A stretch of DNA of 64,000 nucleotides from Rhynchospora pubera (GCA_028095005.1 CM051462.1:125850752-125914751); one strand, 5' to 3'; counted from the first letter of the stretch, positions 1 through 11,439 are shown. Notes: a model not told the origin generated them from the sequence alone. Numbers and translations: made by a program.

Positions 1-780
1 TCAGGAAAAGAAGAAACAAGAATTAATGAAAGAACATTTCAATGCTTCCTCAGTGTCACATTATTGTGTTTTTATAAACATAAATATATAATGAGGGCTA
101 AGGATATATTTATAATTATCTTTTACAACGACCGGCCGCTTCTGATAAAAAAGTTATTGAAATAAAAATTAAATCCTAGAAATACTATATGTTGGTTAAT
201 GAATTATATAAATTTGGTGTCAAATTCATTCGGTCGTCAATGGAGTGCCATATTATTATACAACTAGTTTTTATTCTCGCGCGTTGCACGATGCATTTTT
301 ATCTGAATATGTGGCAAAACGATTTCCTAATGAGTGTATAGATGACAGTGGAATACTATGAACTTGCTGACTAAGACACAAATAAAGTGGCTTATTATAA
401 ACAGCTTGAACGACATAATTGCACAAAAATATCATTCTTATAAGGAATCCCAATTGGAATGGAAAAGAAAAAAATCAAATAATATTGATTCATGATGGTA
501 TACATGTTGAAATTCCTATAGTTCGGATTTCAGTTATTAATGTAATTAGTACTGAAAAAATAAATAAATTTAACATTATACCTTTACCTGATCTAATGTA
601 TGTGCAATATTGTTCAAACAAATGTAATTAGTAGTTTAAGCAAGCAGTAAAAAGATTGCATATACTTTAATCGATCTTTCATACTGGATTTGTATGCGAC
701 TATTTTCTGAAGTGGTTTTTTGATGAGGTTGATTTTAGAATTCCATACATGTTCTTATGAATTTGTATTATTAATGGTGT
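1..780. other. AT-rich sequence, no gene seen
   Basis: No coding signal is recognisable. A GCGCGTTGCACGATGC patch near 279-295 resembles the degenerate motif GTTGGCGATGCATTTTTAT near 2692-2710 in the same orientation. This could mark ends of an old Helitron-like or other repeat, but the match is too short to define an element. Confidence 0.3.
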
Positions 781-829
781 TTGGTCTAGCATGTATACCT
801 CTGAAACAGTAGCATCATAGAATCCTAAA

Positions 830-1980
830 AGATCATGGGATTGGCGAATTGAGACTGGCCAGGCCAATCAATTGTGCTAATAGGCACACTCCCATCAGTT
901 TTAACGCATTTAATCGTCTCAATCCATCCTTGAATCATGTAAAAACATATATTGGATGATATCCACTGACCTAGAATCATGCTATAAGAATTGAAATTAA
1001 TTTCTCGTAATTTACCCTTGAATTTGCAAATCGCTTGTAAATTACTCTTGAATTACTTTCTTTGAGAAAGCAACACATACCAATTGTGGGAACTGTTGAC
1101 ATGCCTTCACGAATGCGCAATTTGTAGAATATGGTGGTTTATACCAGCAGCATCCCACCTCAGCATCACAACCTAAAACAAAAAAAAGATCATATTATGA
1201 AAGTAATTAGGCGCACTTGAAAAATATCAAATTAGATGCTAATCATCTTCATGAATTTATTCTTTGTTGTTAGATGCAACTCTAATGAAACAAAGATGTA
1301 ATAAAGTAATGAATTCAAAGCTTTGTTCCAAAATCAAATAGGCATAGAGACGTGCACCAAAAGGGGACCCAGTGTGAACCATAAAAAATTTAATTGTCAA
1401 AGAGTATGAAGCACCGAAATCATAAAAAAAAATTTTGAGACAATCAATAGATTAAATCAATAAAGGACAAAAAATGTACCATAAAAATTGTAATATGAAC
1501 AACGATTGTACAATCTGAACTGTCTTTAAAAAAATATAGAGTAAAACAATCTTATAGGTTATCTTACCGTGAGGAAGTACGGAGGAGGCCAGAGGTACAA
1601 CTGTCGACGCGAGCAAATATACAAAATGCCGAGGTAGATCCGGTAGATTATGCGACTGTCATGTATGTGAGAGCGGGAGCAGTCGACAACTGGTTTTGCC
1701 GGTGCACCGGGGAAAGCTAGGAGAGGAAAACCAGTTGACTTGAGAAATTGAGGAAGAGGAAAGTGAGAGGAGAAGAGCAATTGACTTGGCAGGGAAAAGA
1801 TAGATGAAAAGACGGAGGAACGGGGGGCGAGCACGTCACACTGACAGTGAAGAGAGCGAGAGAACAGGTTTGAAAAGATGGAGGAATGAGACGAGCGTAC
1901 GGAGGAGCCGCAGAGAGAGAGAGAGAGAGGAAGAGACCACAACCATCGAGCGGCTCAGATGAAAGAAAGACCAATCAACG
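830..1980 (-). pseudogene. Possible small multi-exon gene remnant, unrecognised
   Basis: On the minus strand this stretch has a gene-like arrangement but no recognised family. The segment 1559-1942 is open for 127 codons, is very pyrimidine-rich at its 5' end (5'UTR-like), and ends at a donor-like CACG/GTAAGA near 1565. A second piece, about 1084-1175, is bounded by an acceptor-like TTTTGTTTTAG and a donor-like TTG/GTATGTG; one frame gives a cysteine-rich peptide beginning CDAEVGCCWYKPPYSTNC. A third open piece lies at about 835-945. The joined reading frame is not certain, because the third piece supports a different frame from the one the splice phases predict. It may be a small gene, a captured fragment or chance. 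RNA evidence would decide. Confidence 0.22.
1913..1931. repeat. (GA)n microsatellite
   Basis: Short GA dinucleotide run; it creates the leucine/serine-rich start of the minus-strand reading frame over it. Confidence 0.8.
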
Positions 1981-2039
1981 GACAGGATGGAGGAACTATG
2001 CTATCTACAGTCCCACGTGCAAGTCATGCTGGACAAAAT

Positions 2040-3033
2040 TTATATAGTTTTAATTTAACTTTCCGAGCCACTCGATGAATAATCAACTAATTTTTAAATT
2101 TCACAAAAAATTAATTTATAACTTATCTAAACTGAATATATCTATAATCCATGGTTATCGAATATATTTATCGTATTCTAAGACGTGTAGAAGATTAGGA
2201 ATTACAAATTTAGGGATACTGAAGTTTAGTACAAAATTTATAACGAAAAAAATTCCCGCGACGCTAATAATTTGCTATTCATTATGTTTAAATGACCAAT
2301 CTAAATTGTTACATATATGCAGTTATAGAAAGTACAGATACATTTTCTTGTTGTTTCCTTTTTAGGAAAAGTACAGATACAGCAGTTTTTTTAAAAAAAA
2401 AAATCAACTAAATTAGTAAATTGTCGTGATATCGTAATGACTTCAAGAATGTCATAGTTACTCTAGTGTTATCATTCCCCTTAAATACCATACGCTTGAG
2501 ATTGCTTATGATATATTTTTTCTTATGAAAGATAGCTGTTAATTTCAATTCAATCAAGTTTACCTTTGAGCCGAAAGTTGTGTTTGTTCTAATATTTTTT
2601 TTAAAAAAAAATAAATTTCTTGTGGTCTCAAATGGTACAACTATTTTTATCAATATTTTAACATTTGAAAATGCAAACGACGAATCCAACCCGTTGGCGA
2701 TGCATTTTTATATAGATTTTGTAAAATTTTGAGTTTACTTGATACTCGATCAAGATGTAAAATATTTGTTTTTTTTACCTCCTGATGAGTACCAAATGAA
2801 TTCTATATTTTATAAAATTTATATAAAAATCAATCACTCGTTAAATAAAAACAAATTAATAATTTAGATTTGATGTTTGAATTTTTTTTAAATTTAAAAT
2901 ATTAATAAAAAATTGTGACGTTTCGGTGGCTCTAGAATTAATCTTGTTCAGTTAAAAATGTTGATTACAAAATTAAAAAAATAATTAATTCAAGATAACT
3001 ATCGACAATAATGAAAATAACTTTGATTTTGTA
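2040..3033. other. AT-rich intergenic DNA
   Basis: Only short chance reading frames (96 codons on plus at 2075, 93 on minus at 2689) with asparagine/lysine/isoleucine-rich composition typical of AT-rich noncoding DNA. No repeats with clear ends were found. Confidence 0.5.
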
Positions 3034-3054
3034 ATATATATATATATATATATA
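3034..3054. repeat. (TA)n tract
   Basis: TA dinucleotide run immediately left of the MITE at 3055. Confidence 0.85.
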
Positions 3055-3455
3055 GAGTTTTGCTATGGTGAGTTGCAACTCACCAAAGCGTCCGTGAGTC
3101 GCGCTCAAAATTCCGAAATTAAGTACAAAACGATTGATCCAAATCGTCTAATACGATCTCCCTATTAAATTCTCCATGCAGACCAAATTTTACATTTTTT
3201 CGAAATTTTTAAGTATTTATTTCGGATTTTTAAAAACTGATGTTTTTGAACGGTTCAGAACTAATTAGATTAATGATTTTCCAAAATTAAAAAAAATACT
3301 TAAAAATTTCGAAAAAATATAAAATTTGGTCTGCATGGAGATTTCAATAGGAAGATTGTATAACGGTTTGGATCGGTCGTTTTGAACTTAATTTCGGAAT
3401 TTTTAGCGCGACTCACAGACGCTTTGGTGAGTTTCAACTCACCATAGCAAAACTC
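3055..3455. mobile_element. MULE-type MITE, GAGTTTTGC family, copy 1
   Basis: The ends are inverted: GAGTTTTGCTATGGTGAGTT at the left and AACTCACCATAGCAAAACTC at the right. The inner part is also palindromic, with the family core ATCCAAATCGTCTAATACG on the left side and its mirror ACGGTTTGGATCGGTCGTTT on the right. It is 401 bp with no coding capacity. It sits in TA repeats, so its own target duplication cannot be read, but the related copy at 41391 is flanked by a 9-bp duplication, which points to Mutator-like mobilisation. Confidence 0.85.
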
Positions 3456-3456
3456 T

Positions 3457-3460
<4 letters not shown>

Positions 3461-3501
<41 letters not shown>
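3461..3501. repeat. (TA)n tract
   Basis: About 20 TA units separating two MITEs. Confidence 0.9.
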
Positions 3502-3504
<3 letters not shown>

Positions 3505-3898
3505 GTGGGCTAAAGTGCCATAGATGGCAATGCCATAGATGTCTTTTTTTAAGACATTTTTTTAAGATCCGAAATTCAATCGGTCAATCCAAACCGTTCA
3601 AATTGATCAGCACATTGAAATACCATTGGAGACCAAATACTATATTTTTTTAAATTTTTTTGGTATTTATTTTGATATGTTCAAATTGGAGGGTCTGAAA
3701 TACTCCAATTATAACGTTTTTTAAAAATATAGTAATAAATAGCAAAAAAATTCGAAAAAATGTAAAATTTGGTCTCCAAGAATATTTTAATGTGATGAAT
3801 AACTTGAATGGTTCAAATTGAGCATTTGAATTTTGGATCTCGAAAAACAACTCTATGGCACGGGACCCTTTGTGTCATCTATGGCACATTAGCCATCA

Positions 3899-3900
<2 letters not shown>
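3502..3900. mobile_element. MITE with GAGGTGGGCTAAAGTGCC ends
   Basis: The left end GAGGTGGGCTAAAGTGCCAT mirrors the right end ATGGCACATTAGCCATCATC imperfectly. The interior again holds the core AATCCAAACCGTTCAAATTG and its mirror GAATGGTTCAAATTGAGC, with GAGACCAAAT facing ATTTGGTCTC. It therefore shares its inside, but not its termini, with the flanking GAGTTTTGC-type copies. Length 399 bp, no coding capacity. Confidence 0.75.

Positions 3901-3990
<90 letters not shown>
3901..3990. repeat. (TA)n followed by (GA)n compound microsatellite
   Basis: TA units run to about 3964 and are followed directly by GA units to 3990. The compound repeat gives artefactual Tyr-Ile and Arg-Glu reading frames on both strands. 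Confidence 0.9.
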
Positions 3991-3994
<4 letters not shown>

Positions 3995-4390
3995 AGCTAC
4001 GGTGAGTCGCGACTCACGGACCCTCCGGTGAGTCGCGACCAATACTTCTAGATCTAGATCAAAATGACCGATCCAAACCGTCCAATATGATCTCCCTATT
4101 GAAATCTCCGTGCAAACCAAATTTTTTTTTTTCGAAATTTTTAAGTATTTTTTCGGATTTTTAAAAACTAATGTTTTTGAATGGTTCAGAACCAATTAGA
4201 TTAACGATTTTCTAAAATTTCAAAAAAAATACTTAAAAATTTCGAAAAAATAAAAAATTTGGTCTACATGGAGATTTCAATAGGGAGATCATATTAGACG
4301 GTTTGGATCGGTCATTTTGATCTAAATCTAGGAGTATTGGTTGCGACTCACCAGAGGGTCCGTGAGTCGCGACTCACCGTAGCTAAACTA
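3989..4390. mobile_element. MULE-type MITE, GAGTTTAGC/GAGTTTTGC family, copy 2
   Basis: The left end GAGTTTAGCTACGGTGAGTC mirrors the right end GACTCACCGTAGCTAAACT. The TIR includes the self-palindrome GAGTCGCGACTC. Core GATCCAAACCGTCCAATATG on the left and its mirror on the right. About 400 bp, no coding capacity, flanked by GA/TA and TA tracts. Confidence 0.85.
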
Positions 4391-6095
4391 TATATATATA
4401 TATATATATACACGACATTTTTTAATATATTTTTGGACTTCAAATAAACAAGCGTTTAATAATTGATTCGAATATATATTTAGTTAAAAACGAGGTTCAT
4501 GAATTACAAAAAAAAAATGTCCATTTTGTATAAAATAGAAAACACGCAATGCATATTTAAGGCGTGATTATAAAATAGGTATTACTGATGACAAAACTAC
4601 AAGCATGAATTTTTCAATTAATCACACGTGTCCCATTAGTTTGTTGACACGGTTCATCCTTTCATTAATTTAGGAAGTTGCCAGTTAATTTACAAAGGAT
4701 GCATCATTAATTTGTCACCAGCCTAGGGCCTAGCTAGTTTGATATTTAAGGCAAAAAGTTCCGAAGCTTGAATCGTTACCGGCCAGCAACCGAAATCTAG
4801 TATTTTTATGGACAATTTTGCGGTATTTTTCTCTTACCAGTTGTGTTCGTACCGGTTCAAGTATGGATTATACGGTAAGTATTAAGAACACTAGTTTTTT
4901 AGTATGCATTTTTTGAACAAATATGCTTCATTTTATACGTAGTTTAGTTATTTCGCATAAACATAGTTTGTGCTTTTATCATTTCTAAATTGCGAAAAGA
5001 CAATAATAATTGTCGTAGCAGTCAGTATAATATGATACATTTTGTTTGTCTGTCCAAGTAAGCATTAAATTTTGAGCTCGCATCGAGGGCCGGAAAGCAA
5101 CGGATCAGATTATTTTGTTGGTTGGCGTGAACCGCGATCGAGTCCGTGCTCTTTGACTTTGCAGAAATTAACGCCCAGGTTGGTTACTACCTTTTTTTTT
5201 CCTTGGAAAAAAGTGAAGGTAAACCTCCACCACTAAAAAAAGATCAGATACAAAACAAATACCAAATCCAATCGAATTGGTATTACTCCCAAGTCCTCAG
5301 TCCCTACCTCTATCTATCTACTTGGACTTCCACGGGTACCAGTACCTTGGTTACTTGGTTTGGGCATTTGTGAAAATTTCCAGCTTCGTTTCATGAACCG
5401 CGCAAGTTCCCGTTCCGTATCTCAGTGGCGCTTGTAGAGTTGTGGTGCAGCAATTTACTGTTTCGTATGCCCCACTAAGCATATGTCTGCACTTTTTAAG
5501 TTCTTTTTTATATCAAGGAATTAGATGTCAATCTTTTTCTGTTCATCGAAAAGATCTACTCGAAGAGTGTAAAAAATAATAATAATAATAAATGGTACCA
5601 ATTTTTGCAACTTTTGATGCAGAAGAATATTCAAATTCTGCTTTATTTTTATTTATTGTTTTGTGCTTCAATCCTGCTTGTAAAAGAACATATTCATGTA
5701 TGAGGTTTTCATTACAGAATCAAGTTTGCTTCCTGCTTGCTAATCCAATATTTTATTAGGAGTCAGGATTCGCTATAAATGTGTTCTAAACGAAGTACTC
5801 GAGGGTCTCTAATTATTGCTTGGACAAATTTGCTTATGAATCGCCGGTGCTCTTGAAAGAATATTGATGTATACGTGCATATGATTTTTAATGATATTTT
5901 TACTTTTTTTTTAAATGTCCATTAGATACTCTTCAATTGGATTTCCAACTCACTTAGTTCTCATGATTTCTAATGAATTTATTGGACATTAGAATTGGAA
6001 ATAAAATTATCCTTTGTTATTAAAACTAAAAAAATAAAGTGATATTTAAAGCATTTAAAAAATAAAATTTAATCATAGAAAATAATAAAATTAAG
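4391..6095. other. Intergenic DNA, no gene seen
   Basis: Begins with a short (TA)n tract to 4410. The only longer plus frame (75 codons from 5146) has no recognisable motif. No repeat with definable ends was seen. Confidence 0.45.
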
Positions 6096-6104
6096 AGTAA
6101 GACT

Positions 6105-6455
6105 AAATTTTGATGCATTAGACGAAGATATATGTTAGTCTAACGCGCTCATTTTTTAAATTTTGAGTCTCAAATAATTGATCTAAATCATTCAATATGA
6201 TCATCATATTGAAATACAGATTTTTACTATTTTTTAGTATTTTAGAAAATCATAAATTTAAACGGTTTATAATTTTTTAATCAATGACTTTCTAAAAATA
6301 TGAAAAAAAAATAGTAAAAATTTTAGAAACATATAAAATTTGATTACGTACTAGATTTCAATAAGAAGATCAATTAGATTGTTTGGATTCATCGTTGGAG
6401 ACTCTAAATTAAAAAAATGAATGTATATATAGGACATACTCCTGGCATTCTAATT
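6105..6455. mobile_element. Diverged MULE-type MITE
   Basis: The interior shows the family core (TTGATCTAAATCATTCAATA left, mirrored by TTAGATTGTTTGGATTCATC right) around paired AT-rich arms. The ends are eroded. A possible 9-bp target duplication is AGTAAGACT (6096-6104) against AGTAGGAGT (6456-6464), 7 of 9 matching, so the borders are tentative. Confidence 0.5.
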
Positions 6456-6458
6456 AGT

Positions 6459-7044
6459 AGGAGTGTACAACGGGTGGATTGATAATATTTTAACAAAATT
6501 TGAACTTAATCCGACAATACCGGGTTAGAAAATAAATTCAATAAATCCACCCGTAACGGAGTAACCCAACTCAACCCGTCATTTTTTTTATATACTGGTT
6601 TTGACAAATTAAACGGGTTTAGTGGATTAAAATTTTGATCAATTAAAAGTACACACAAAATCATTTTGTGACTATTATAATTTATTTCGAAGAAAATTAG
6701 AGACGCATTTGAAGCATCTTTCAACTTTGAAGACCTTGTGAGAGGCATAGAGCACATTTATGGCTATAGAGGCAATCGAAACGTTGTGAGTGAAGAGATC
6801 TTTTAATAAGAACATGAGGAAATGTGAGGCGGAGAAGAGTAAATATTGTTAAACATGTGGGTTGAAGTATACATGGGTTACTAGTACAAAATCTATAATC
6901 CAACCCGAAGTAACGGGTTTGTCAAAATTAGTACCCGTACCGAATCCGTACCCGACCCAACATCATGCTAACTCGGTAAAAAACAGTTCAGGCCGGGCAA
7001 GTTGAATGGATTGAACGTGTTCACGGGTTTTTTGTACACCCCTA
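6459..7044. mobile_element. hAT-like MITE with GGAGTGTACAACGGGT ends
   Basis: The left end AGGAGTGTACAACGGGT mirrors the right end CACGGGTTTTTTGTACACCCCT. The interior has CGGGT-rich pieces in both orientations. AGGGGTGT-type termini are common in plant hAT MITEs, but no clean 8-bp target duplication could be read, so superfamily assignment is by termini only. Confidence 0.5.
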
Positions 7045-7139
7045 ATTCTAAGCATTGGACTTTAGCCTTGATCTAAAATTAAGATTGTATTTGTCACTAA
7101 ACCAATAATTACTTCTCATGATTAAGGTTTATTTACTGC

Positions 7140-7290
7140 TGAGAAAACAAAATAAAAAAGAATAATGGATTTGATCTCAGAAAATTCATCATAGATAAAA
7201 AAAAAAAGGCAATTAAGAGAAATCTATCAAATTCAATCATATATAGCCCGTTGAAAATCTGTAATTAATAATATAGTCGTCGTACATATT
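7140..7290 (+). repeat. Left LTR remnant of decayed copia element
   Basis: About 150 bp here align with the start of the right LTR at 8921: both run TGA-A-rich, then TTTGATCTC, AAAATTCATCATAGATAAAA, and TAATTAATAATATAGTCGT. Many substitutions and indels separate the two, so the insertion is old. The rest of this LTR after about 7290 appears deleted. Confidence 0.65.
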
Positions 7291-7869
7291 AAAAAGTGAT
7301 CTTAAAAAGTTTCAGGAACTCATTTCTCACAAGTGGTCTAAAATAATCTTAAAAAAATCAGAATCCAAATCCAAATCTTATAATAAAGATTCAAAATAGC
7401 CTCAGGGTTGAAAATCGTGCTCAAACACAAAAACTCCACTCCAAAGCAAAAAAATCTGCCTCCACACAAAAATCACAATCAAACCCAAAGCCAAATTAAA
7501 ATGCCCGAACTTCATCAAATCAACAAAAATAAAAGTTTTGAAGTGTTGTAAAGTGCGTTTTCATTTTAAATACGACTTTTTCTAGCCTACAACATATAAT
7601 CCTTCGAATTGCTTAATCAGAGTTTTCCCCAATTAATGTCGAGATAATTAACACAAGGAACTTGCGTCTATTAGAAAAAAAAAAGTCACAAATAAATAAT
7701 AAACTCTTATGAAAATGGGTTCTCGTTAATGTTTTTTTGTTGTCAAAAAGCATTTTAATGCTTAAATTCAGGCTTGTGAGAGATAAATCTCATGTGTTAT
7801 TTCCTTATCGTAGAAATCTCATTGTTATTCGAGAACGAAGAAAAAGCCAATACACCAAACAAAACCCAA

Positions 7870-8885
7870 AATGGTGTGAAGCAAGGAACACTATGCCTTA
7901 GAAAAAAAAAATATCAAAGTTGGACTGTTTGTCCTCTGCCAAGAAATAAAAAATCATTAGGATGCAAATAGGTATACGAAATAAAAATATGGCAGTGATG
8001 GGATCATATAGCGGTATAACCGTATAAGGCTAGGTTATTGCTCAAAGATTATATTCAAAATTATAGAATTGATTACCATGAAACATTTGCACCAATAGCA
8101 AAAATAATAACCGTTAGAATCCTTTTTTCTATAACTGTTAACAATGGTTGGGGTCTTTTTCAAATGGAGGTTAAAAATATCTTTCTCCAAGTTACACTTG
8201 AAGAAGAGATTATATATGACCTTACCAAAAGGTCATAAGATGTACCTAACCTTGTTTGTAGGCTAAACAAATCTATTTTCGGATTGAAGCAATCTCTAAG
8301 AGTATGGTATGAAAAACTAAGTCATTTCTCAATTCTTGCAATTTCAAAGTTAGTAAAGCTGACACATCTTTATTTACAAAATATAATGAACACGATACCA
8401 CAACAGTCTTATTATAAGTTGATGACATTATTATTAAGAGAAGTAACCAACATGAAATTGACTCAATCAAATGTGAACTCAAGGAAAAGTTTGTAGGCGG
8501 GAATCTAATCACAAGAAAAAGCAAAAAATAGAATGTTGTGTCAAGATCAAGCGCATAAGTAGAATATCGAGTCATGGCATCTATTGCAAGTGAACTAACT
8601 TGGATCAAGAAAGTGTTATCAAATTTAAATATCAAAATTGAAGAACTAATGAAAATATTTTGCGACAACCAAGCAGCAAGACACATTACAAAAAATCTAG
8701 TATTTCATGAGAGAACTAAATACATTGAAGCGGATTGTCACTTTGTAAGGGATAAAGTGCAAACCAAAGAAATTGAAATACCGTATATGTCAGGAGTCCA
8801 GATCAACTAGCTCTAGTTAGTATCTTCACAAAAGCCTTGGCATCAAAACATTCGATTATATCACAAGCAAGTTAGGATTATTCGA
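7870..8885 (+). pseudogene. Copia pol pseudogene (RT and RNase H remnants)
   Basis: Translated in shifting frames, the plus strand gives recognisable copia pol. A WTVCPLPRNKKSLGCK-like RT entry lies near 7921; IDYHETFAPIAKIITVRIL and LFQMEVKNIFLQVTLEEEI (RT motifs, normally DVKNAFLHG) at 8068-8215; SIFGLKQSLRVWYEKL at 8271-8324. RNase H follows: AEYRVMASIASELTWIKK, CDNQAARHITKN and the YHFVRD-like CHFVRDKVQTKEI at 8560-8780. The YVDD box is not readable. Several stops and frameshifts break it, and gag and integrase are missing. A polypurine tract (TTGAGGGGGA, 8902-8911) precedes the right LTR. It is a dead element, not a host gene. Confidence 0.85.
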
Positions 8886-8920
8886 CATCGACAATTCAAA
8901 CTTGAGGGGGACCGGAGTAT

Positions 8921-9206
8921 TGAAAAAAAATAAAATAAAAAAAAATAAAGTATTTGATCTCAAAGAAAATTCATCATAGATAAAAAAAATAGAAAGCAAC
9001 CAAGAAAAATCTATTAGACTCACTCATATAGTCATTGGAAATATATAATTAATAATATAGTCGTTGTATATCTATTTAGGCAATAATTTTTAGATAAATT
9101 CATGTAATTTAGGCAACATAACAATGGTACACCAGAAGTGTACTAGTATATATATATCCCATATCTTGTAATATTGAGATCAGAATAAAACATCAAGTTT
9201 TTATCA
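8921..9206 (+). repeat. Right LTR of decayed copia element
   Basis: It starts with TGAAAAAAAAT just after the polypurine tract and repeats the sequence at 7140-7290. The 3' border is set at a TTATCA near 9206, where homology to anything in the window stops, and is approximate. Confidence 0.55.
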
Positions 9207-9523
9207 TCATCTCTCTTAAATCCGTATTATTTATTTTTGGGAATTATTTCACGCCATTCTTTCTAATATCATCCATGCCACTCCAGGTTCAATGCCTTTC
9301 CTTTCTAGCCATTGCCATGTGACCACATGTGATAGAAACTTATTCAATCTCAACGCCTCCCTCCCTCCAACGACTCTTTCTTCTTCTGCCTCTCTCCCTC
9401 CATCCCTCTAGCTCTCTCATCCTTCATTCTCGTTTCGATCTAATACCTCTCCTTTTTCCTATGTTTTCTAAATCCTCGCTTCGTACTAAATTTCTTATTT
9501 TCTAGTCTTAAATTTGTTATAAT
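9207..9523. other. Intergenic, pyrimidine-rich
   Basis: Contains a C/T-rich patch (9350-9480) with many CTCTC/CCTCC runs, but no gene can be supported. Confidence 0.4.
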
Positions 9524-9690
9524 AAGTAAGTAAGTAAGTAATAAGCGTAAATGATCATCTTATAAATGCATATATTAGATACGATAAGGGATCACCTTAT
9601 AAATATAAATGATCAGATCATTATAATAAAGGATCATCTTATAAAGTTTATTAGATATAATAAGTGATCATCTTATAAGTATAAATATGT
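9524..9690. repeat. Degenerate AT-rich tandem repeat
   Basis: Starts with (AAGT)n near 9524-9541. Then about four degenerate units contain GGATCATCTTATAAATATAA or close variants, at roughly 9550, 9588, 9628 and 9665. Confidence 0.6.
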
Positions 9691-10595
9691 TCAATTAAGA
9701 GGGAGAAAAGGAGATGGAGGAAAGTATGTGAGAGAGGAGAGGAGAGAGGGAAGTGGATGTAGAAGGGAGGAGATGCGGAGCATCAAAAATGAATATTTAG
9801 TTGGAATGATACAGATGATAAAATGCAGGATTACCTTATCACTTCCGTTTACTTACACATGAGATATTCAAAACCATCTAAAGATAACTCGGATAGTGTT
9901 GTGCTTAAAGCAATAGGCAAAATGAAAAGGCCTCATATTTTATGGTCTTTAGTCTTTACGTTTTTTTCGATCTTGGGCTCTTAGCACCAGAAATACTTTC
10001 TCTATTGCATCTCCATGCCGGATTGAAAGTTGTAACATACGATTTTGTATTTCTTTGTTGTCCTTGTTCGAGCTTACCAAAATTACTCTCACTGGCACAA
10101 TAGTAATAGACCTATTAAACCATTAATTAGGTATAGCACACACCGACACACGGTCAAAACATAAACCCGTTGCTAGGATTGCTTTGAAGTTAATGTAATG
10201 ACAAATAATTAAGTAATGAACTAATTATTCAACTAGTTGTATCAGCCATTTAATCCTTAAAAAAAGATCAATTGCTTTAAAATGTGCTTGCTTATACGAA
10301 GAGTTATTTTGGAACGAGTTTAATGCGGCTTTGACCTGATACATTTGAATAAACTGTCTTGCATGCATGCCATAGTTCAGTGAATATATTAAGTTTAGCC
10401 AGAAGTGTTCATACCATTAATTATCGAGGGTTTAGAACAAAAAAGTAATAATGATAAGTTCAGAGCGTGAGTCTTCTTGCATTGTATGTTTGTAATATAA
10501 TTTAGTTTCATACACTACACCGCTACGAGTGTGCTATTTTAGAACCGAATATTCAACAACGAATCCGCGCATTACTAAGAACTTAATAATTGGAC
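9691..10595. other. Intergenic DNA, no gene seen
   Basis: A GA-rich patch (9697-9780) is followed by ordinary AT-rich sequence without long reading frames. Confidence 0.4.
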
Positions 10596-10923
10596 AAACT
10601 TCATGCTGTATCCTTAAAACATGAATACGTATGAACATAATCAAGGAAAACTTCTAATTACACAAAAAATTCAAATTTCCTCGAATAAAATGGTTGATTT
10701 AATTACATTTGAATTAAACTAGAGATATAACACGTTAAAACTCTTCTAATTAAGTCATTATATCAGAATTTAACATCAAAAGGATAATTTAAATATTACA
10801 GCATATAACGTGATAAAATAATAAATAAATCATTATATATATCAATACATTTATTTTAAACAAATTAACTGGATGGTGAAAATCACCCAACACTTCTTTT
10901 GTTTTGAAATTAAACGCATATGT
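10596..10923. repeat. Tandem duplication, copy 1 (interrupted by MITE)
   Basis: The sequence beginning AAACTTCATGCTGTATCC is repeated almost base for base at 11100-11439. Copy 1 ends ACGCATATGT and resumes after the MITE as GTTAAATT (11092-11099), so the original unit was about 336 bp. Confidence 0.9.
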
Positions 10924-11088
10924 GGCTCCGTTTGGATAGGTGTGGGAAGAAGGGCAGAAGGGAAGAAGTCGGAAGAAGTATTGGGAAGTGTGTAACTTTG
11001 TGAAGAGTTTAGATTGTTTATAATTTATTTCTTCCCTTCTTCCTTCTTCCTTCTTCCTACCTTCTTCTCAACGCATCCAAACGGTGCC
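10924..11088. mobile_element. PIF/Harbinger (Tourist)-like MITE, copy A, TSD TGT
   Basis: 165 bp with inverted ends GGCTCCGTTTGGAT and ATCCAAACGGTGCC. It is flanked by TGT (10921-10923 and 11089-11091). The second copy of the surrounding duplication (CGCATATGTGTTAAAT near 11424-11439) is an empty site with a single TGT, which fixes both borders and the 3-bp duplication. The inside is purine-rich on one arm and pyrimidine-rich on the other. No coding capacity. Confidence 0.9.
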
Positions 11089-11099
11089 TGTGTTAAATT

Positions 11100-11439
11100 A
11101 AACTTCATGCTGTATCCTTAAAACATGAAGACGTATGAACATAATCAAGGAAAACTTCTAATTACACAAAAAATTCAAATTTCCTCGAATAAAATGGTTG
11201 ATTTAATTACATTTGAATTAAACTAGAGATATAACACGTTAAAACTCTTCTAATTAAGTCATTATATCAGAATTTAACATCAAAAGGTTAATTTAAATAT
11301 TACAGAATTATAACGTGATAAAATAATAAATAAATCATTATATATATCAATACATTTATTTTGAACAAATTAACTGGATGGTGAAAATTACCCAACACTT
11401 CTATTGTTTTGAAATTAATTAAACGCATATGTGTTAAAT
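11100..11439. repeat. Tandem duplication, copy 2 (empty site)
   Basis: Near-identical to 10596-10923 plus 11092-11099, with a few single-base changes and a 4-bp AATT insertion. It lacks the MITE. Confidence 0.9.

Noticed and set aside
279..2710. Possible Helitron from GCGTTGCACGATGC-like motifs near 284 and 2692
   Set aside because: The matched stretch is only about 20 bases, no CTRR hairpin end or TC start could be assigned, and no Rep/helicase remnant is present.
3808..4195. Reading frames of 62 and 99 codons across the TA/GA microsatellite
   Set aside because: They encode poly(Tyr-Ile) and Arg-Glu or Ser-Leu runs from the dinucleotide repeats; no coding signal.
8273..8686. 137-codon minus frame
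   Set aside because: Antisense to the copia RT/RNase H remnant, which is recognisable on the plus strand.
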